A DNA stretch of 64,000 nt from Euonymus europaeus (lineage: Eukaryota; Streptophyta; Magnoliopsida; Celastrales; Celastraceae), in assembly GCA_963580455.1 (NCBI GenBank), contig OY756972.1, forward strand, positions 10,059,001 through 10,123,000, read 5' to 3'. Positions 45,365 through 59,100 of this stretch are shown here, piece by piece. The notes under the pieces are model-generated. The model saw nothing but the letters and a program-made list of their open reading frames with translations. It searched no databases and was not told the DNA's origin. A program made the position numbers and the translations under genes. Positions within the stretch are counted from its first letter, which is position 1, and every line of letters starts with the position of its first letter.

Positions 45365-47478
45365 ACAATCAAAGTTGCTCGGTGTACACTTTTTATTGTT
45401 CTTATATGTCAAATTTTATGAGTATAAGCTTCATAGATTATTTCGATGTCAAAACACCAACTTTCTATGACAAATGGACAAAACCGTTAAAATCACCTTC
45501 ATAGAGAGAGTTGAACAACTTCGGACCATCAATGTTGCTCTTTATAAACTTTTTATTGTTCTTCTATGTAAAATTTTATTAATACAAGCTTCGAGGATTA
45601 TTTCAATTCCAAAACACCAACTTTCTATGACAAATGGATAAAACCGTTAAAATCTCCTCCATAGAGAGAGTTGAGCAACTTCGGACCATCAAAATTGCTC
45701 GGTGTACAATTTTTATTTTTCTTATATGTCAAATTTTAAGAGTATAAGCTTTCTAGATTATTTCGATGCGAAAACACCAACTTTCTACGAAAAATGGACA
45801 AAACCGTTAAAAGCTCCTCCGTAGAGAGAGTTGAGCAACTTCGTACCATCAAAGTTGCTCGGTGTACAATTTTTATTGTTCTTATATGTCAAATTTTACG
45901 AGTATAAGCTTCATAGATTATTTCGATGTCAAAACACCAACTTTCTATGACAAATGGACAAAACCGTTAAAATCTCCTTCATAGAGAGAGTTGAGCAACT
46001 TCGGACCATCAATGTTGCTCTTTGTACAATTTTTATTGTTCTTCTATGTAAAATTTTATTAATACAAGCTTCGAAGATTATTTCGATTCCAAAACACCAA
46101 CTTTCTATGAAAAATGGATAAAACCGTTAAAATCTCCTCCATAGAGAGAGTTGAGCAACTTCGGACCATCAATGTTGCTCTTTGTACAATTTTTATTGTT
46201 CTTCTATGTAAAATTTTATTAATACAAGCTTCGAAGATTATTTCGATTCCAAAACACCAACTTTCTATGACAAATGGATAAAACCGTTAAAATCTCCTCG
46301 TTAGAGAGAGTTGAGCAACTTCGGACCATCAAAATTGCTCGATGTACAATTTTTATTTTTCTTATATGTCAAATTTTAAGAGTATATGCTTTCTAGATTA
46401 TTTCGATGCGAAAACACCAACTTTCTACGACAAATGGACATAACAGTTAAAAGCTCCTCCATAGATCAAAGTTGCTCGGTGTACAATTTTTATTGTTCTT
46501 ATATGTCAAATTTTACGAGTATAAGCTTCCTAGATTATTTCGATGCCAAAACACAAACTTTCCATGACAAATGGACAAAACCGTTAAAAGCTCCTCCATA
46601 GAGAGAGTTGAGCAACTTTGGACCATCAAAGTTGCTCGGTTTACAATTTTTATTGTTCTTATATGTCAAATTTTATGAGTATAAGCTTCATAGATTATTT
46701 CGATGCCAAAAGATCAACTTTCTATGACAAATGAACGAAACTGTTAAATGCTACTCCATAGAGAAAGTTGAGCAACTTCGGACTACCAAAGCTGCTCGGG
46801 ATAGACTTTTTATTGTTCTTCTATGTCAAATTTTACGAGAATAAGCTTCCTAGATTATTTCGATGCCAAAACACCAACTTTCTATGAAAAATGAACAAAA
46901 CCGTTAAAAACTCCTCTATAGAGAGAGTTGAGCAACTTCGGACCATCAATGTTGCTCTATGTTAACTTTTTATTGTTCTTCTTTGTAAATTTTTATTAAT
47001 ACAGGTTTCCAAGATTATTTCGATTCCAAAACACCTACTTTCTATGACAAATGGATAAAACAGTTAAAAGCTCCTCCATATAGAGAGTTGAGCAATTTCG
47101 GACCATCAAAGTTGCTCGGTGTACAATTTTTTTTGTTCTTATATGTCAAATTTTAAGAGTATAAGCTTCGTAGATTATTTCGATGCCAAAACACCAACAT
47201 TCTGCGACAAATGGATAAAACCGTTAAAAGCTCCTCCATAGAGAGAGTTGAGCAACTTCGGACCATCAAAGATTCTCGGGATACACTTTTTATTGTTCTT
47301 CTATGTCAAATTTTTCGAGTATAAGCTTCATAGATTATTTCGATGCCAAAACACCAACTTTCTATGACAAATGGAGGAAACCGTTAAAAGCTCCTCCATA
47401 GAGAAAGTTGAGCAACTTCAGACTACCAATGTTTCTCGGGATAGACTTTTTATTGTTCTTATATGTCAAATTTTATGA
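45365..47478 (+). repeat. Block of a different monomer subfamily inside HOR copy 2
   Basis: Monomers here have GATGTCAAAACACC, GTTAAAATCTCC, ATGTTGCTCTTTGTAC, TTATTAATACAAGCTTCGAAG and GATTCCAAAACACC, which are absent from HOR copies 1 and 3. About 45103-46020 resembles 58190-59110, and about 46481-46860 resembles 59111-59490, including AAAAGATCAAC and AAAGCTGCTCGGG. One monomer near 46020-46180 is repeated almost exactly in the next 160 bp. It was probably brought in by recombination with the array represented at 58-60 kb. Confidence 0.82.
46441..46495 (+). repeat. Monomer with a 23-bp internal deletion
   Basis: The text runs CTCCATAG directly into ATCAAAGTTGCTCGG. The 23 bp that normally lie between, holding the purine run and the whole left dyad arm, are missing. 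This is the largest indel I found in the window and accounts for most of the odd length of the 5894-bp HOR copy. Confidence 0.9.
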
Positions 47479-49077
47479 GTATAAGTTTCCTAGATTATTT
47501 CGATGCCAAAACACCAACTTTCCATGACAAATGGACAAAACCGTTAAAAGCTCCTCCATAGAGAGAGTTGAGCAACTTCGGACCATCAAAGTTGCTCGGT
47601 GTACAATTTTTTTTGTTCTTATATGTCAAATTTTATAAGTATAAGCTTCATAGATTATTTCGATGCCAAAACACCAACTTTCTATGTCAAATGGACGAAA
47701 CCGTTAAAAGCTCCTCCATAGAGAAAGTTGATCAACTTCGGACTACCAAAGTTGCTCGGGATAGACTTGTTATTGTTCTTCTATGTCAAAGTTTACGAGT
47801 ATAAGATTCCTAGATTATTTCGATGCCAAAACACCAACTTTCTATGAAAAATGGACAATATCGTTAAAAGTTCCTCCATAGAGAGAGTTGAGAAACTTCG
47901 GACAATCAAATTTGCTCGGTGTACAATTTTTATTGTTCTTATATGTCAAATTTTACGAGTATAAGCTTCATAGATTATTTCGATGCCAAAACACCAACTT
48001 TCTATGACAAATGGACGAAACCGTTAAAAGCTCCTCCATAGAGAAAGTTGAGCAACTTCGGACCATTTTAGTTGCTCGGTGTACAATTTTTGTTGTTCAT
48101 ATATGTCAAATTTTACGGGTATAAGCTTCCTAGATTATTTCGATGCGAAAACACAAACTTTCTACGACAAATGGAAAAAACCATTAAAAGCTCCTCCATA
48201 GAGAGAGTTGAGCAACTTCGGACCATCAAAGTTGCTCGGTGTACAATTTTTATTGTTCTTATATGTCAAATTTTACGAGTATAAGTTTCCTATATTATTT
48301 CGATGCCAAAACACCAATTTTCCATGACAAATGGACAAAACCGTTAAAAGCTCCTCCATAGAGAGAGTTGAGCAACTTCGGACAATCAAAGTTGCTCGGT
48401 GTACACTTTTTATTGTTCTTATATGTCAAATTTTATGAGTATAAGCTTCATTGATTATTTCGATGCCAAAATGCCAACTTTCTATGACAAATGGACGAAA
48501 CCGTTAAAAGCTCCTCCATAGAGAAAGTTGAGCAACTTCGGACAATCAAATTTGCTCGGTGTACACTTTTTATTGTTCTTATAAGTCAAATTTTATGAGT
48601 AGAAGCTTCATAGATTACTTCGATGCCAAAACACCAACTTTCTATGACAAATGGATAAAACCGTTAATACTCCTCCATAGAGAGAGTTGAGCAACTTCGG
48701 ACCATCAAAGTTTCTCGGTGTATAATTTTTATTGTTCTTATATGTCAAATTTTAAGAGTATAAGCTTCCTAGATTATTTCGATGCCAAAACAACAACTTT
48801 CTATGACAAATGGATAAAACCGTTAAAAGCTTCTCCATAGAGAGAGTTGAGCAACTTCGAACCATCAAAGTTGCTCGGTGTACAATTTTTCTTGTTCTTA
48901 TATATCAAATTTTACGAGTATAAGCTTCGTAGATTATTTCAATGCCAAAACACCGACTTTCTATGACAAATGGACGAAACCGTTAAACGCTCCTCCATAG
49001 AGAAAGTTGAGCATCTTCGGACTACCAAAGTTTCTCGGGATAGACTTTTTATTGTTCTTCTATGTCAAATTTTACGA

Positions 49078-52000
49078 GAATAAGCTTCCTAGATTATTTC
49101 GATGCGAAAACACCAACTTCCTACGACAAATGGATAAAACCGTTAAAAGCTCCTCCATAGAGAGAGTTGAGCAACTTCGGACCATCAAAGTTGCTCGATG
49201 TACAATTTTTATTGTTCTTATATGTCAAATTTTACGAGTGTAAGCTTCCTAGATTATTTCGATGCTAAAACACCAATTTTCCATGACAAATGTACAAAAC
49301 CGTTAAAAGCTCCTCCATAGAGAGAGTTGAGCAACTTCGGACAATCAAAGTTGCTCGGTGTACACTTTTTATTGTTCTTATATGTCAAATTTTATGAGTA
49401 TAAGCTTCATAGATTATTTCGATGCCAAAACACCAACTTTCCATGACAAATGGACAAAACCGTTAAAAGCTCCTCCATAGAGAGAGTTGAGCAACTTCGG
49501 ACCATCAAAGTTGCTCGGTGTACAATTTTTTTTGTTCTTATATGTCAAATTTTATAAGTATAAGCTTCATAGATTATTTCGATGCCAAAACACCAACTTT
49601 CTATGTCAAATGGACGAAACCGTTAAAAGCTCCTCCATAGAGAAAGTTGATCAACTTCGGACTACCAAAGTTGCTCGGGATAGACTTGTTATTGTTCTTC
49701 TATGTCAAAGTTTACGAGTATAAGATTCCTAGATTATTTCGATGCCAAAACACCAACTTTCTATGAAAAATGGACAATATCGTTAAAAGTTCCTCCATAG
49801 AGAGAGTTGAGAAACTTCGGACAATCAAATTTGCTCGGTGTACAATTTTTATTGTTCTTATATGTCAAATTTTACGAGTATAAGCTTCATAGATTATTTC
49901 GATGCCAAAACACCAACTTTCTATGACAAATGGACGAAACCGTTAAAAGCTCCTCCATAGAGAAAGTTGAGCAACTTCGGACCATTTTAGTTGCTCGGTG
50001 TACAATTTTTGTTGTTCATATATGTCAAATTTTACGGGTATAGGCTTCCTAGATTATTTCGATGCCAAAACACCAACTTTCTATGACAAATGGACCAAAC
50101 CGTTAAAAGCTCCTCCAAAGAGAGAGTTGAGCAACTTCGGACCATCAAAGTTGCTCGGTGTATAATTTTTATTGTACTTATATGTCAAATTTTACGTGTA
50201 TAAGCTTCGTAGATTATTTCGATGCCAAAATACCAACTTTCTATGACAAATGGATAAAATCGTTAAAAGCTCCTCCATAGAGAGAGTTGAGCAACTTCGG
50301 ACCATTTTAGTTGCTCGGTGTACAATTTTTATTGTTCTTATATGTCAAATTTTACGAGTATAAGCTTCATTGATTATTTCGATGCCAAAACGCCAACTTT
50401 CTATGACAAATGGACGAAACCGTTAAAAGCTCCTCCATAGAGAAAGTTGAGCAACTTCAGACTACCAAAGTTTCTCGGGATAGACTTTTTATTGTTCTTC
50501 TATGTCAAATTTTACGAGTATAAGATTCCTAGATTATTTCGATGACAAAACACCAACTTTCTATGACAAATGGGCAAAATCGTTAAAAGTTCCTCCATAG
50601 AGAGAGTTGAGCAACTTCGGACAATCAAATTTGCTCGGTGTACACTTTTTATTGTTCTTATAAGTCAAATTTTATGAGTAGAAGCTTCATAGATTATTTC
50701 AATGCCAAAACACCAACTTTCTATGACAAATGGATAAAACCGTTAATACTCCTCCATAGAGAGAGTTGAGCAACTTCGGACCATCAAAGTTCCTCGGTGT
50801 ATAATTTTTATTGTTCTTATATGTCAAATTTTTAGAGTATAAGCTTCCTGGATTATTTCGATGCCAAAACACCAACTTTCTATGACAAATGGATAAAACC
50901 GTTAAAAGCTCCTCCATGGAGAGAGTTGAGCAACTTCGGACCATCAAAGTTGCTCGGTGTACAATTTTTATTGTTCTTATATGTCAAATTTTAGGAGTAT
51001 AAGCTTCGTAGATTATTCGATGCCAAAACACCGACTTTATACGACAAATGGATAAAACCGTTAAAAGCTTCTCCATAGAGAGAGTTGAGCAACTTCGAAC
51101 CATCAAATTTGCTCGGTGTACAATTTTTATTGTTCTTATATATCAAATTTTACGAGTATAAGCTTCGTAGATTATTTCGATGCCAAAACACCAACTTTCT
51201 ACGACAAATGGATAAAACCGTTAAAAGCTCCTCCATAGAGAGAGTTGAGCAACTTCGGACTACCAAAGTTTCTCGGGATAGACTTTTTATTGTTCTTCTA
51301 TGTCAAATTTTACGAGTATAAGCTTCCTAGATTATTTTGATGCCAAAACACCAACTTTCTATGACAAATGGATAAAACCGTTAAAAGCTCCTCCATCGAG
51401 ATAGTTGAGCAACTTCGGACCATCAAAGTTGCTCGGTGTGCAATTTTTTTGTTCTTATATGTCAAATTTTATAAGTATAAGCTTCATAGATTATTTCGAT
51501 GCCAAAACACCAACTTTCTATGTCAAATGGACGAAACCGTTAAAAGCTCCTCCATAGAGAAAGTTGAGCAACTTCGGACCATCAAAGTTGCTCGGTGTAC
51601 ACTTTTTATTGTACTTATATGTCAAATTTTACGTGTATAAGCTTCCTGGATTATTTCGATTCCAAAATACCAACTTTCTATGACAAATGGACAAAACCGT
51701 TAAAAGCTCGGCCATAGAGAGAGTTGAGCAACTTCGGACCATTTTAGTTGCTCGGTGTACAATTTTTATTGTTCTTCTATGTCAAATTTTACGAGTATAA
51801 GATTCCTAGATTATTTCGATGCCAAAACACCAACTTTCTATGACAAATGGACAAAATCATTAAAAGTTCCTCCATAGAGAGAGTTGAGCAACTTCGGACT
51901 ACCAAAGTTGCTCGGGATAGAATTTTTATTGTTCTTCTATGTCAAATTTTACAAGAATAAGCTTCCTAGATTATTTCGATGCGAAAACACAAACTTTCTA

Positions 52001-52913
52001 CGACAAATGGAAAAAACCGTTAAAAGCTCCTCCATAGAGAGAGTTGAGCAACTTCGGACCATCAAAGTTGCTCGGTGTACAATTTTTATTGTTCTTATAT
52101 GTCAAATTTTACGAGTATAAGTTTCCTATATTATTTCGATGCCAAAACACCAATTTTCCATGACAAATGGACAAAACCGTTAAAAGCTCCTCCATAGAGA
52201 GAGTTGAGCAACTTCGGACAATCAAAGTTGCTCGGTGTACACTTTTTATTGTTCTTATATGTCAAATTTTATGAGTATAAGCTTCATTGATTATTTCGAT
52301 GCCAAAACGCCAACTTTCTATGACAAATGGACGAAACCGTTAAAAGCTCCTCCATAGAGAAAGTTGAGCAACTTCGGACAATCAAATTTGCTCGGTGTAC
52401 ACTTTTTATTGTTCTTATAAGTCAAATTTTATGAGTAGAAGCTTCATAGATTACTTCGATGCCAAAACACCAACTTTCTATAACAAATGGATAAAACCGT
52501 TAATACTCCTCCATAGAGAGAGTTGAGCAACTTCGGACCATCAAAGTTTCTCGGTGTATAATTTTTATTGTTCTTATATGTCAAATTTTAAGAGTATAAG
52601 CTTCCTAGATTATTTCGATGCCAAAACAACAACTTTCTATGACAAATGGATAAAACCGTTAAAAGCTTCTCCATAGAGAGAGTTGAGCAACTTCGAACCA
52701 TCAAAGTTGCTCGGTGTACAATTTTTCTTGTTCTTATATATCAAATTTTACGAGTATAAGCTTCGTAGATTATTTCAATGCCAAAACACCAGCTTTCTAT
52801 GACAAATGGACGAAACCGTTAAACGCTCCTCCATAGAGAAAGTTGAGCATCTTCGGACTACCAAAGTTTCTCGGGATAGACTTTTTATTGTTCTTCTATG
52901 TCAAATTTTACGA
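49078..52913 (+). repeat. 24-mer HOR copy 3
   Basis: It is 3836 bp and aligns to copy 1 at an offset of 9730 bp with sparse substitutions (for example GTGCAATTT near 51440 for GTACAATTT, and GCTCGGCCAT near 51706 for GCTCCGCCAT). It shares all four 1-bp deletions of copy 1. It is closer to copy 1 than copy 2 is in its second half. Confidence 0.9.
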
Positions 52914-54090
52914 GAATAAGCTTCCTAGATTATTTCGATGCGAAAACACCAACTTCCTACGACAAATGGATAAAACCGTTAAAAGCTCCTCCATAGAGAG
53001 AGTTGAGCAACTTCGGACCATCAAAGTTGCTCGATGTACAATTTTTATTGTTCTTATATGTCAAATTTTACGAGTGTAAGCTTCCTAGATTATTTCGATG
53101 CTAAAACACCAATTTTCCATGACAAATGTACAAAACCGTTAAAAGCTCCTCCATAGAGAGAGTTGAGCAACTTCGGACAATCAAAGTTGCTCGGTGTACA
53201 CTTTTTATTGTTCTTATATGTCAAATTTTATGAGTATAAGCTTCATAGATTATTTCGATGCCAAAACACCAACTTTCCGTGACAAATGGACAAAACCGTT
53301 AAAAGCTCCTCCATAGAGAGAGTTGAGCAACTTCGGACCATCAAAGTTGCTCGGTGTACAATTTTTTTTGTTCTTATATGTCAAATTTTATAAGTATAAG
53401 CTTCATAGATTATTTCGATGCCAAAACACCAACTTTCTATGTCAAATGGACGAAACCGTTAAAAGCTCCTCCATAGAGAAAGTTGATCAACTTCGGACTA
53501 CCAAAGTTGCTTGGGATAGACTTGTTATTGTTCTTCTATGTCAAAGTTTACGAGTATAAGATTCCTAGATTATTTCGATGCCAAAACACCAACTTTCTAT
53601 GAAAAATGGACAATATCGTTAAAAGTTCCTCCATAGAGAGAGTTGAGAAACTTCGGACAATCAAATTTGCTCGGTGTACAATTTTTATTGTTCTTATATG
53701 TCAAATTTTACGAGTATAAGCTTCATAGATTATTTCGATGCCAAAACACCAACTTTCTATGACAAATGGACGAAACCGTTAAAAGCTCCTCCATAGAGAA
53801 AGTTGAGCAACTTCGGACCATTTTAGTTGCTCGGTGTACAATTTTTGTTGTTCATATATGTCAAATTTTACGGGTATAAGCTTCCTAGATTATTTCGATG
53901 CCAAAACACCAACTTTCTATGACAAATGGACCAAACCGTTAAAAGCTCCTCCATAGAGAGAGTTGAGCAACTTCGGACCATCAAAGTTGCTCGGTGTATA
54001 ATTTTTATTGTACTTATATGTCAAATTTTACGTGTATAAGCTTTCTGGATTATTTCGATGCCAAAATACCAACTTTCTATGACAAATGGA
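52914..54090 (+). repeat. 24-mer HOR copy 4, truncated after about eight monomers
   Basis: It matches 39348-about 40525 of copy 1 and stops in the monomer at 54034, which begins as its counterpart at 40468 (CTTTCTGGATT, AAAATACC) but switches to GACAAAATCGTTAAAAGTTCCTCC after about 54090. Confidence 0.85.
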
Positions 54091-54992
54091 CAAAATCGTT
54101 AAAAGTTCCTCCTTAGAGAGAGTTGAGCAACGTCGGACAATCAAATTTGCTCGGTGTACACTTTTATTGTTCTTATATGTCAAAATTTATTAGTATAAGC
54201 TTCATAGATTATTTCGATGCCAAAACACCAACTTTCTATGACAAATGAACGAAACCGTTAAAAGCTCCTCCATCGAGAGAGTTGAGCAACTTCAGACTGC
54301 CAAAGTTTCTCGGGATAGACTTTTTATTGTTCTTCTATGTCAAATTTTACGAGTATAAGATTCCTAGATTATTTCGATGCCAAAACACCAACTTTCTATG
54401 ACAAATGGACAAAATCGTTAAAAGTTCCTCCTTAGAGAGAGTTGAGCAACGTCGGACAATCAAATTTGCTCGGTGTACACTTTCTATTGTTCTTATATGT
54501 CAAAATTTATTAGTATAAGCTTCATAGATTATTTCGATGCCAAAACACCAACTTTCTATGACAAATGAACGAAACCGTTAAAAGCTCCTCCATCGAGAGA
54601 GTTGAGCAACTTCGGACTGCCAAAGTTTCTCGGGATAGACTTTTTATTGTTCTTCTATGTCAAATTTTACGAGAATAAGCTTCCTAGATTATTTCGATGC
54701 CAAAACACCAACTTTCTATGAAAAATGGACGAAACCGTTAAAAGCTCCTCCAAAGATAGAGTTGAGCAACTTCGGACAATCAAAGTTGCTCGGTGTACAC
54801 TTTTTATTCTTCTTATATGTCAAAATTTATTAGTATAAGCTTCATAGATTATTTCGATGCCAAAACACCAACTTTCTATGACAAATGAACGAAACCGTTA
54901 AAAGCTCCTCCATCGAGAGAGTTGAGCAACTTTGGACAATCAAAGATGCTCGGTGTACACTTTTTATTGTTCTTATAAGTCAAATTTTATGA
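54091..54992 (+). repeat. Domain 8a: dimeric HOR (320 bp period)
   Basis: The string GTCAAAATTTATTAGTATAAG recurs at about 54179, 54499 and 54819, followed each time by AAATGAACGAAACC and CCATCGAGAGAG. The alternating partner monomer carries CCTCCTTAGAG and CAACGTCGG in the first two rounds and CCAAAGATAGAG in the third. This is about three turns of a two-monomer unit. Confidence 0.82.
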
Positions 54993-56112
54993 GTATAAGC
55001 TTCATAGATTATTTCGATGCCAAAACACCAACTTTCTATGACAAATGTACAAAACCGTTAAAAACTCCTCTATAGAGAGAGTTGAGCAACTTCGGACCAT
55101 CAATGTTGCTCTATGTTCACTTTTTATTGTTCTTCTATGTAAATTTTTATTAATACAGGTTTCCAAGATTATTTCGATTCCAAAACACCTACTTTCTATG
55201 ACAAATGGATAAAACAGTTAAAAGCTCCTCCATATAGAGAGTTGAGCAATTTCGGACCATCAAAGTTGCTCGGTGTACAATTGTTTTTGTTCTTATATGT
55301 CAAATTTTAAGAGTATAAGCTTCGTAGATTATTTCAATGCCAAAACACCAACATTCTACGACAAATGGATAAAACCGTTAAAAGCTCCTCCATAGAGAGA
55401 GTTGAGCAACTTCGGACCATCAAAGTTGCTCGGTGTACAATTTTTATTCTTCTTATATGTCAAATTTTACGAGTATAAGCTTCATAGATTATTTCGATGC
55501 CAAAACACCAACTTTCTATGACAAATGGAGGAAACCGTTAAAAGCTCCTCCATAGAGAAAGTTGAGCAACTTCAGACTGCCAAAGTTTCTCGGGATAGAC
55601 TTTTTATTGTTCTTCTATGTCAAATTTTACGAGTATAAGATTCCTAGATTTTTTCGATGCCAAAACACCAACTTTCTATGACAAATGGACAAAATCGTTA
55701 AAAGTTCCTCCTTAGAGAGAGTTGAGCAACGTCGGACAATCAAATTTGCTCGGTGTACACTTTTTATTGTTCTTATAAGTCAAATTTTATGAGTATAAGC
55801 TTCATAGATTATTTCGATTCCAAAACACCAACTTTCTACGATAAATGGACAAAACCGTTAAAAGCTCCTCTATAGAGAGAGTTGAGCAACTTCGGACCAT
55901 CAATGTTGCTCTATGTACACTTTTTATTGTTCTTCTATGTAAATTTTTATTAATACAGGTTTCCAAGATTATTTCGATTCCAAAACACCTACTTTCTATG
56001 AAAAATGGATAAAACAGTTAAAAGCTCCTCCATATAGAGAGTTGAGCAATTTCGGACCATCAAAGTTGCTCGGTGTACAATTTTTTTTGTTCTTATATGT
56101 CAAATTTTAAGA
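54993..56112 (+). repeat. Domain 8b: five-monomer (800 bp) repeat, partial second copy
   Basis: A monomer pair with CTCCTCTATAGAG, CATCAATGTTGCTCTATG, TGTAAATTTTTATTAATACAGG, CACCTACTTTC and CCATATAGAGAGTTGAGC occurs around 55061-55310 and again around 55861-56100. The same pair is present near 46901-47150. The 800-bp interval between the first two equals five monomers. Confidence 0.78.
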
Positions 56113-59100
56113 GTATAAGCTTCGTAGATTATTTCGATGCCAAAACAACAACTTTCTATGACAAATGGATAAAATCGTTAATACTACTCCATAGAGAGAG
56201 TTGAGCAACTTCGGACCATCAAAGTTGCTCGGTGTACAATTTTTATTGTTCTTATATGTCAAATTTTAGGAGTATAAGCTTCGTAGATTATTTCGATGTC
56301 AAAACACCAACTTTCTATGACAAATGGACAAAACCGCTAAAATCTCCTTCATAGAGAGAGTTGAGCAACTTCGGACCATCAATGTTGCTCTTTGTACAAT
56401 TTTTATTGTTCTTCTATGTAAAATTTTATTAATACAAGCTTTGAAGATTATTTCGATTCCAATACACCAACTTTCTATGACAAATGGATAAAACCGTTAA
56501 AATCTCCACCATAGAGAGAGTTGAGCAACTTCGGACCATCAAAATTGCTCGGTGTACAATTTTCATTTTTCTTATATGTCAAATTTTAAGAGTATAAGCT
56601 TTCTAGATTATTTCGATGCGAAAACACCAACTTTCTACGACAAATGGACAAAACCGTTAAAAGCTCCTCCATAGAGAGAGTTGAGCAACTTCGGACCATC
56701 TTTATTGCTCGGTGTACAATTTTTATTGTTCTTATATGTCAAATTTTACGAGTATAAGCTTCCTAGATTATTTCGATGCCAAAACACCAACTTTCCATGA
56801 CAAATGGACAAAACCGTTAAAAGTTCCTCCATAGAGAGAGTTGAGCAACTTCGGACCATCAAAGTTCCTCGGTGTATAATTTTTATCGTTCTTATATGTC
56901 AAATTTTTAGAGTATAAGCTTCCTAGATTATTTCGATGCCAAAACACCAACTTTCTATGACAAATGGATAAAACCGTTAAAAGCTCCTCCATGGAGAGAG
57001 TTGAGCAACTTCGGACCATCAAAGTTGCTCGGTGTACAATTTTTATTGTTCTTCTATGTCAAATTTTAGGAGTATAAGCTTCGTAGATTATTCCGATGCC
57101 AAAACACCAACTTTCTATGAAAAATGGACAAAATCGTTAAAAGTTCCTCCATAGAGAGAGTTGAGAAACTTCGGACAATCAAATTTGCTCGGTGTACAAT
57201 TTTTATTGTTCTTATATGTCAAATTTTACAAATATAAGCTTCATAGATTATTTCGATGCCAAAACACCAACTTTCTATGACAAATGGACGAAACCGTTAA
57301 AAGCTCCTCCATAGAGAAAGTTGAGCAACTTTGGACCATTTTAGTTGCTCGGTGTACAATTTTTGTTGTTCATATATGTCAAATTTTACGGGTATAAGCT
57401 TCCTAGATTATTTTGATGCCAAAACACCAACTTTCTATGACAAATGGACCAAACCGTTAAAAGCTCCTCCATAGAGAGAGTTGAGCAACTTCGGACCATC
57501 AAAGTTGCTCGGTGTACAATTTTTATTATACTTATATGTCAAATTTTACGGGTATAAGCTTCCTGGATTATTTCGATGCCAAAATACCAACTTACTATGA
57601 CAAATAGACAAAACCGTTAAAAGTTCCTCCATAGAGAGAGTTGAGCAACTTCGGACCATTTTAGTTGCTCGGTGTACAATTTTTATTGTTCTTAATGTCA
57701 AATTTTACGAGTATAAGCTTCATTGATTATTTCGATGCCAAAACGCCAACTTTCTATGACAAATGGACGAAACCGTTAAAAGCTCCTCCATAGAGAAAGT
57801 TGAGAAACTTTAGACTACCAAAGTTTCTCGGGATAGACTTTTTATTGTTCTTCTATGTCAAATTTTACGAGTATAAGATTCCTAGATTATTTCGATGCCA
57901 AAACACCAACTTTCTATGACAAATGGGCAAAATCGTTAAAAGTTCCTCCATAGAGAGAGTTGAGCAACTTCGGACAATCAAACTTGCTCGGTGTACACTT
58001 TTTATTGTTCTTATAAGTCAAATTTTATGAGTAGAAGCTTCATAGATTATTTCGATGCCAAAACACCAACTTTCTATGACAAATGGATAAAACCGTTAAT
58101 ACTCCTCCATAGAGAGAGTTGAGCAACTTCGGACCATCAAAGTTGCTCGGTGTACAATTTTTATTGTTCTTATATGTCAAATTTTAATAGTATAAGCTTC
58201 GTAGATTATTCGATGCCAAAACACCGACTTTATACGACAAATGGATAAAACCGTTAAAAGCTTCTCCATAGAGAGAGTTGAGCAACTTCGAACCATCAAA
58301 GTTGCTCGGTGTACAATTTTTATTGTTCTTATATATCAAATTTTACGAGTATAAGCTTCGTAGATTATTTCGATGCCAAAACACCAACTTTCTACGACAA
58401 ATGGATAAACCGTTAAAAGCTCCTCCATAGAGAGAGTTGAGCAACTTCGGACAATCAAAGTTGCTCGGTGTACACTTTTTATTGTTCTTATATGTCAAAT
58501 TTTATGAGTATAAGCTTCATAGATTATTTCGATGTCAAAACACCAACTTTCTATGACAAATGGACAAAACCGTTAAAATCTCCTTCATAGAGAGAGTTGA
58601 ACAACTTCGGACCATCAATGTTGCTCTTTATAAAATTTTTATTGTTCTTCTATGTAAAATTTTATTAATACAAGCTTCGAAGATTATTTCAATTCCAAAA
58701 CACCAACTTTCTATGACAAATGTATAAAACCGTTAAAATCTCCTCCATAGAGAGAGTTGAGCAACTTCGGACCATCAAAATTGCTCGGTGTACAATTTTT
58801 ATTTTTCTTATATGTCAAATTTTAAGAGTATAAGCTTTCTAGATTATTTCGATGCGAAAACACCAACTTTCTACGACAAATGGACAAAACCGTTAAAAGC
58901 TCCTCCGTAGAGAGAGTTGAGCAACTTCGTACCATCAATGTTACTCGGTGTACAATTTTTATTGTTCTTATATGTCAAATTTTACGAGTATAAGCTTCAT
59001 AGATTATTTCGATGTCAAAACACCAACTTTCTATGACAAATGGACAAAACCTTTAAAATCTCCTTCATAGAGAGAGTTGAGCAACTTCGGACCATCAATG

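Larger units (their letters stand above)
43184..49077 (+). repeat. 24-mer HOR copy 2, expanded to 5894 bp
   Basis: It follows copy 1 to about 45364, leaves it for a block of another subfamily (45365-47478), re-enters the HOR with a second copy of about 43504-44143 (47479-48118), and jumps to the equivalent of 42225-43183 at 48119-49077. So 44144-45364 of this copy has no second version here, while four monomers are present twice. Confidence 0.85.
39348..54090 (+). repeat. Domain 7: 24-monomer HOR (3836 bp period)
   Basis: Unit starts, taken at a GAATAAGCTT monomer, are 39348, 43184, 49078 and 52914. Two intervals are exactly 3836 bp (24 x 160 minus four 1-bp deletions). The interval 43184-49077 is 5894 bp because of an inserted block and internal re-duplication. 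The 24 monomers include m1-m6-like types and many not seen in the 13-mer array: GTAGAAGC, CTTCATTGATT, GATTATTCGATGCC and GTTAATACTCC forms. Confidence 0.88.
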
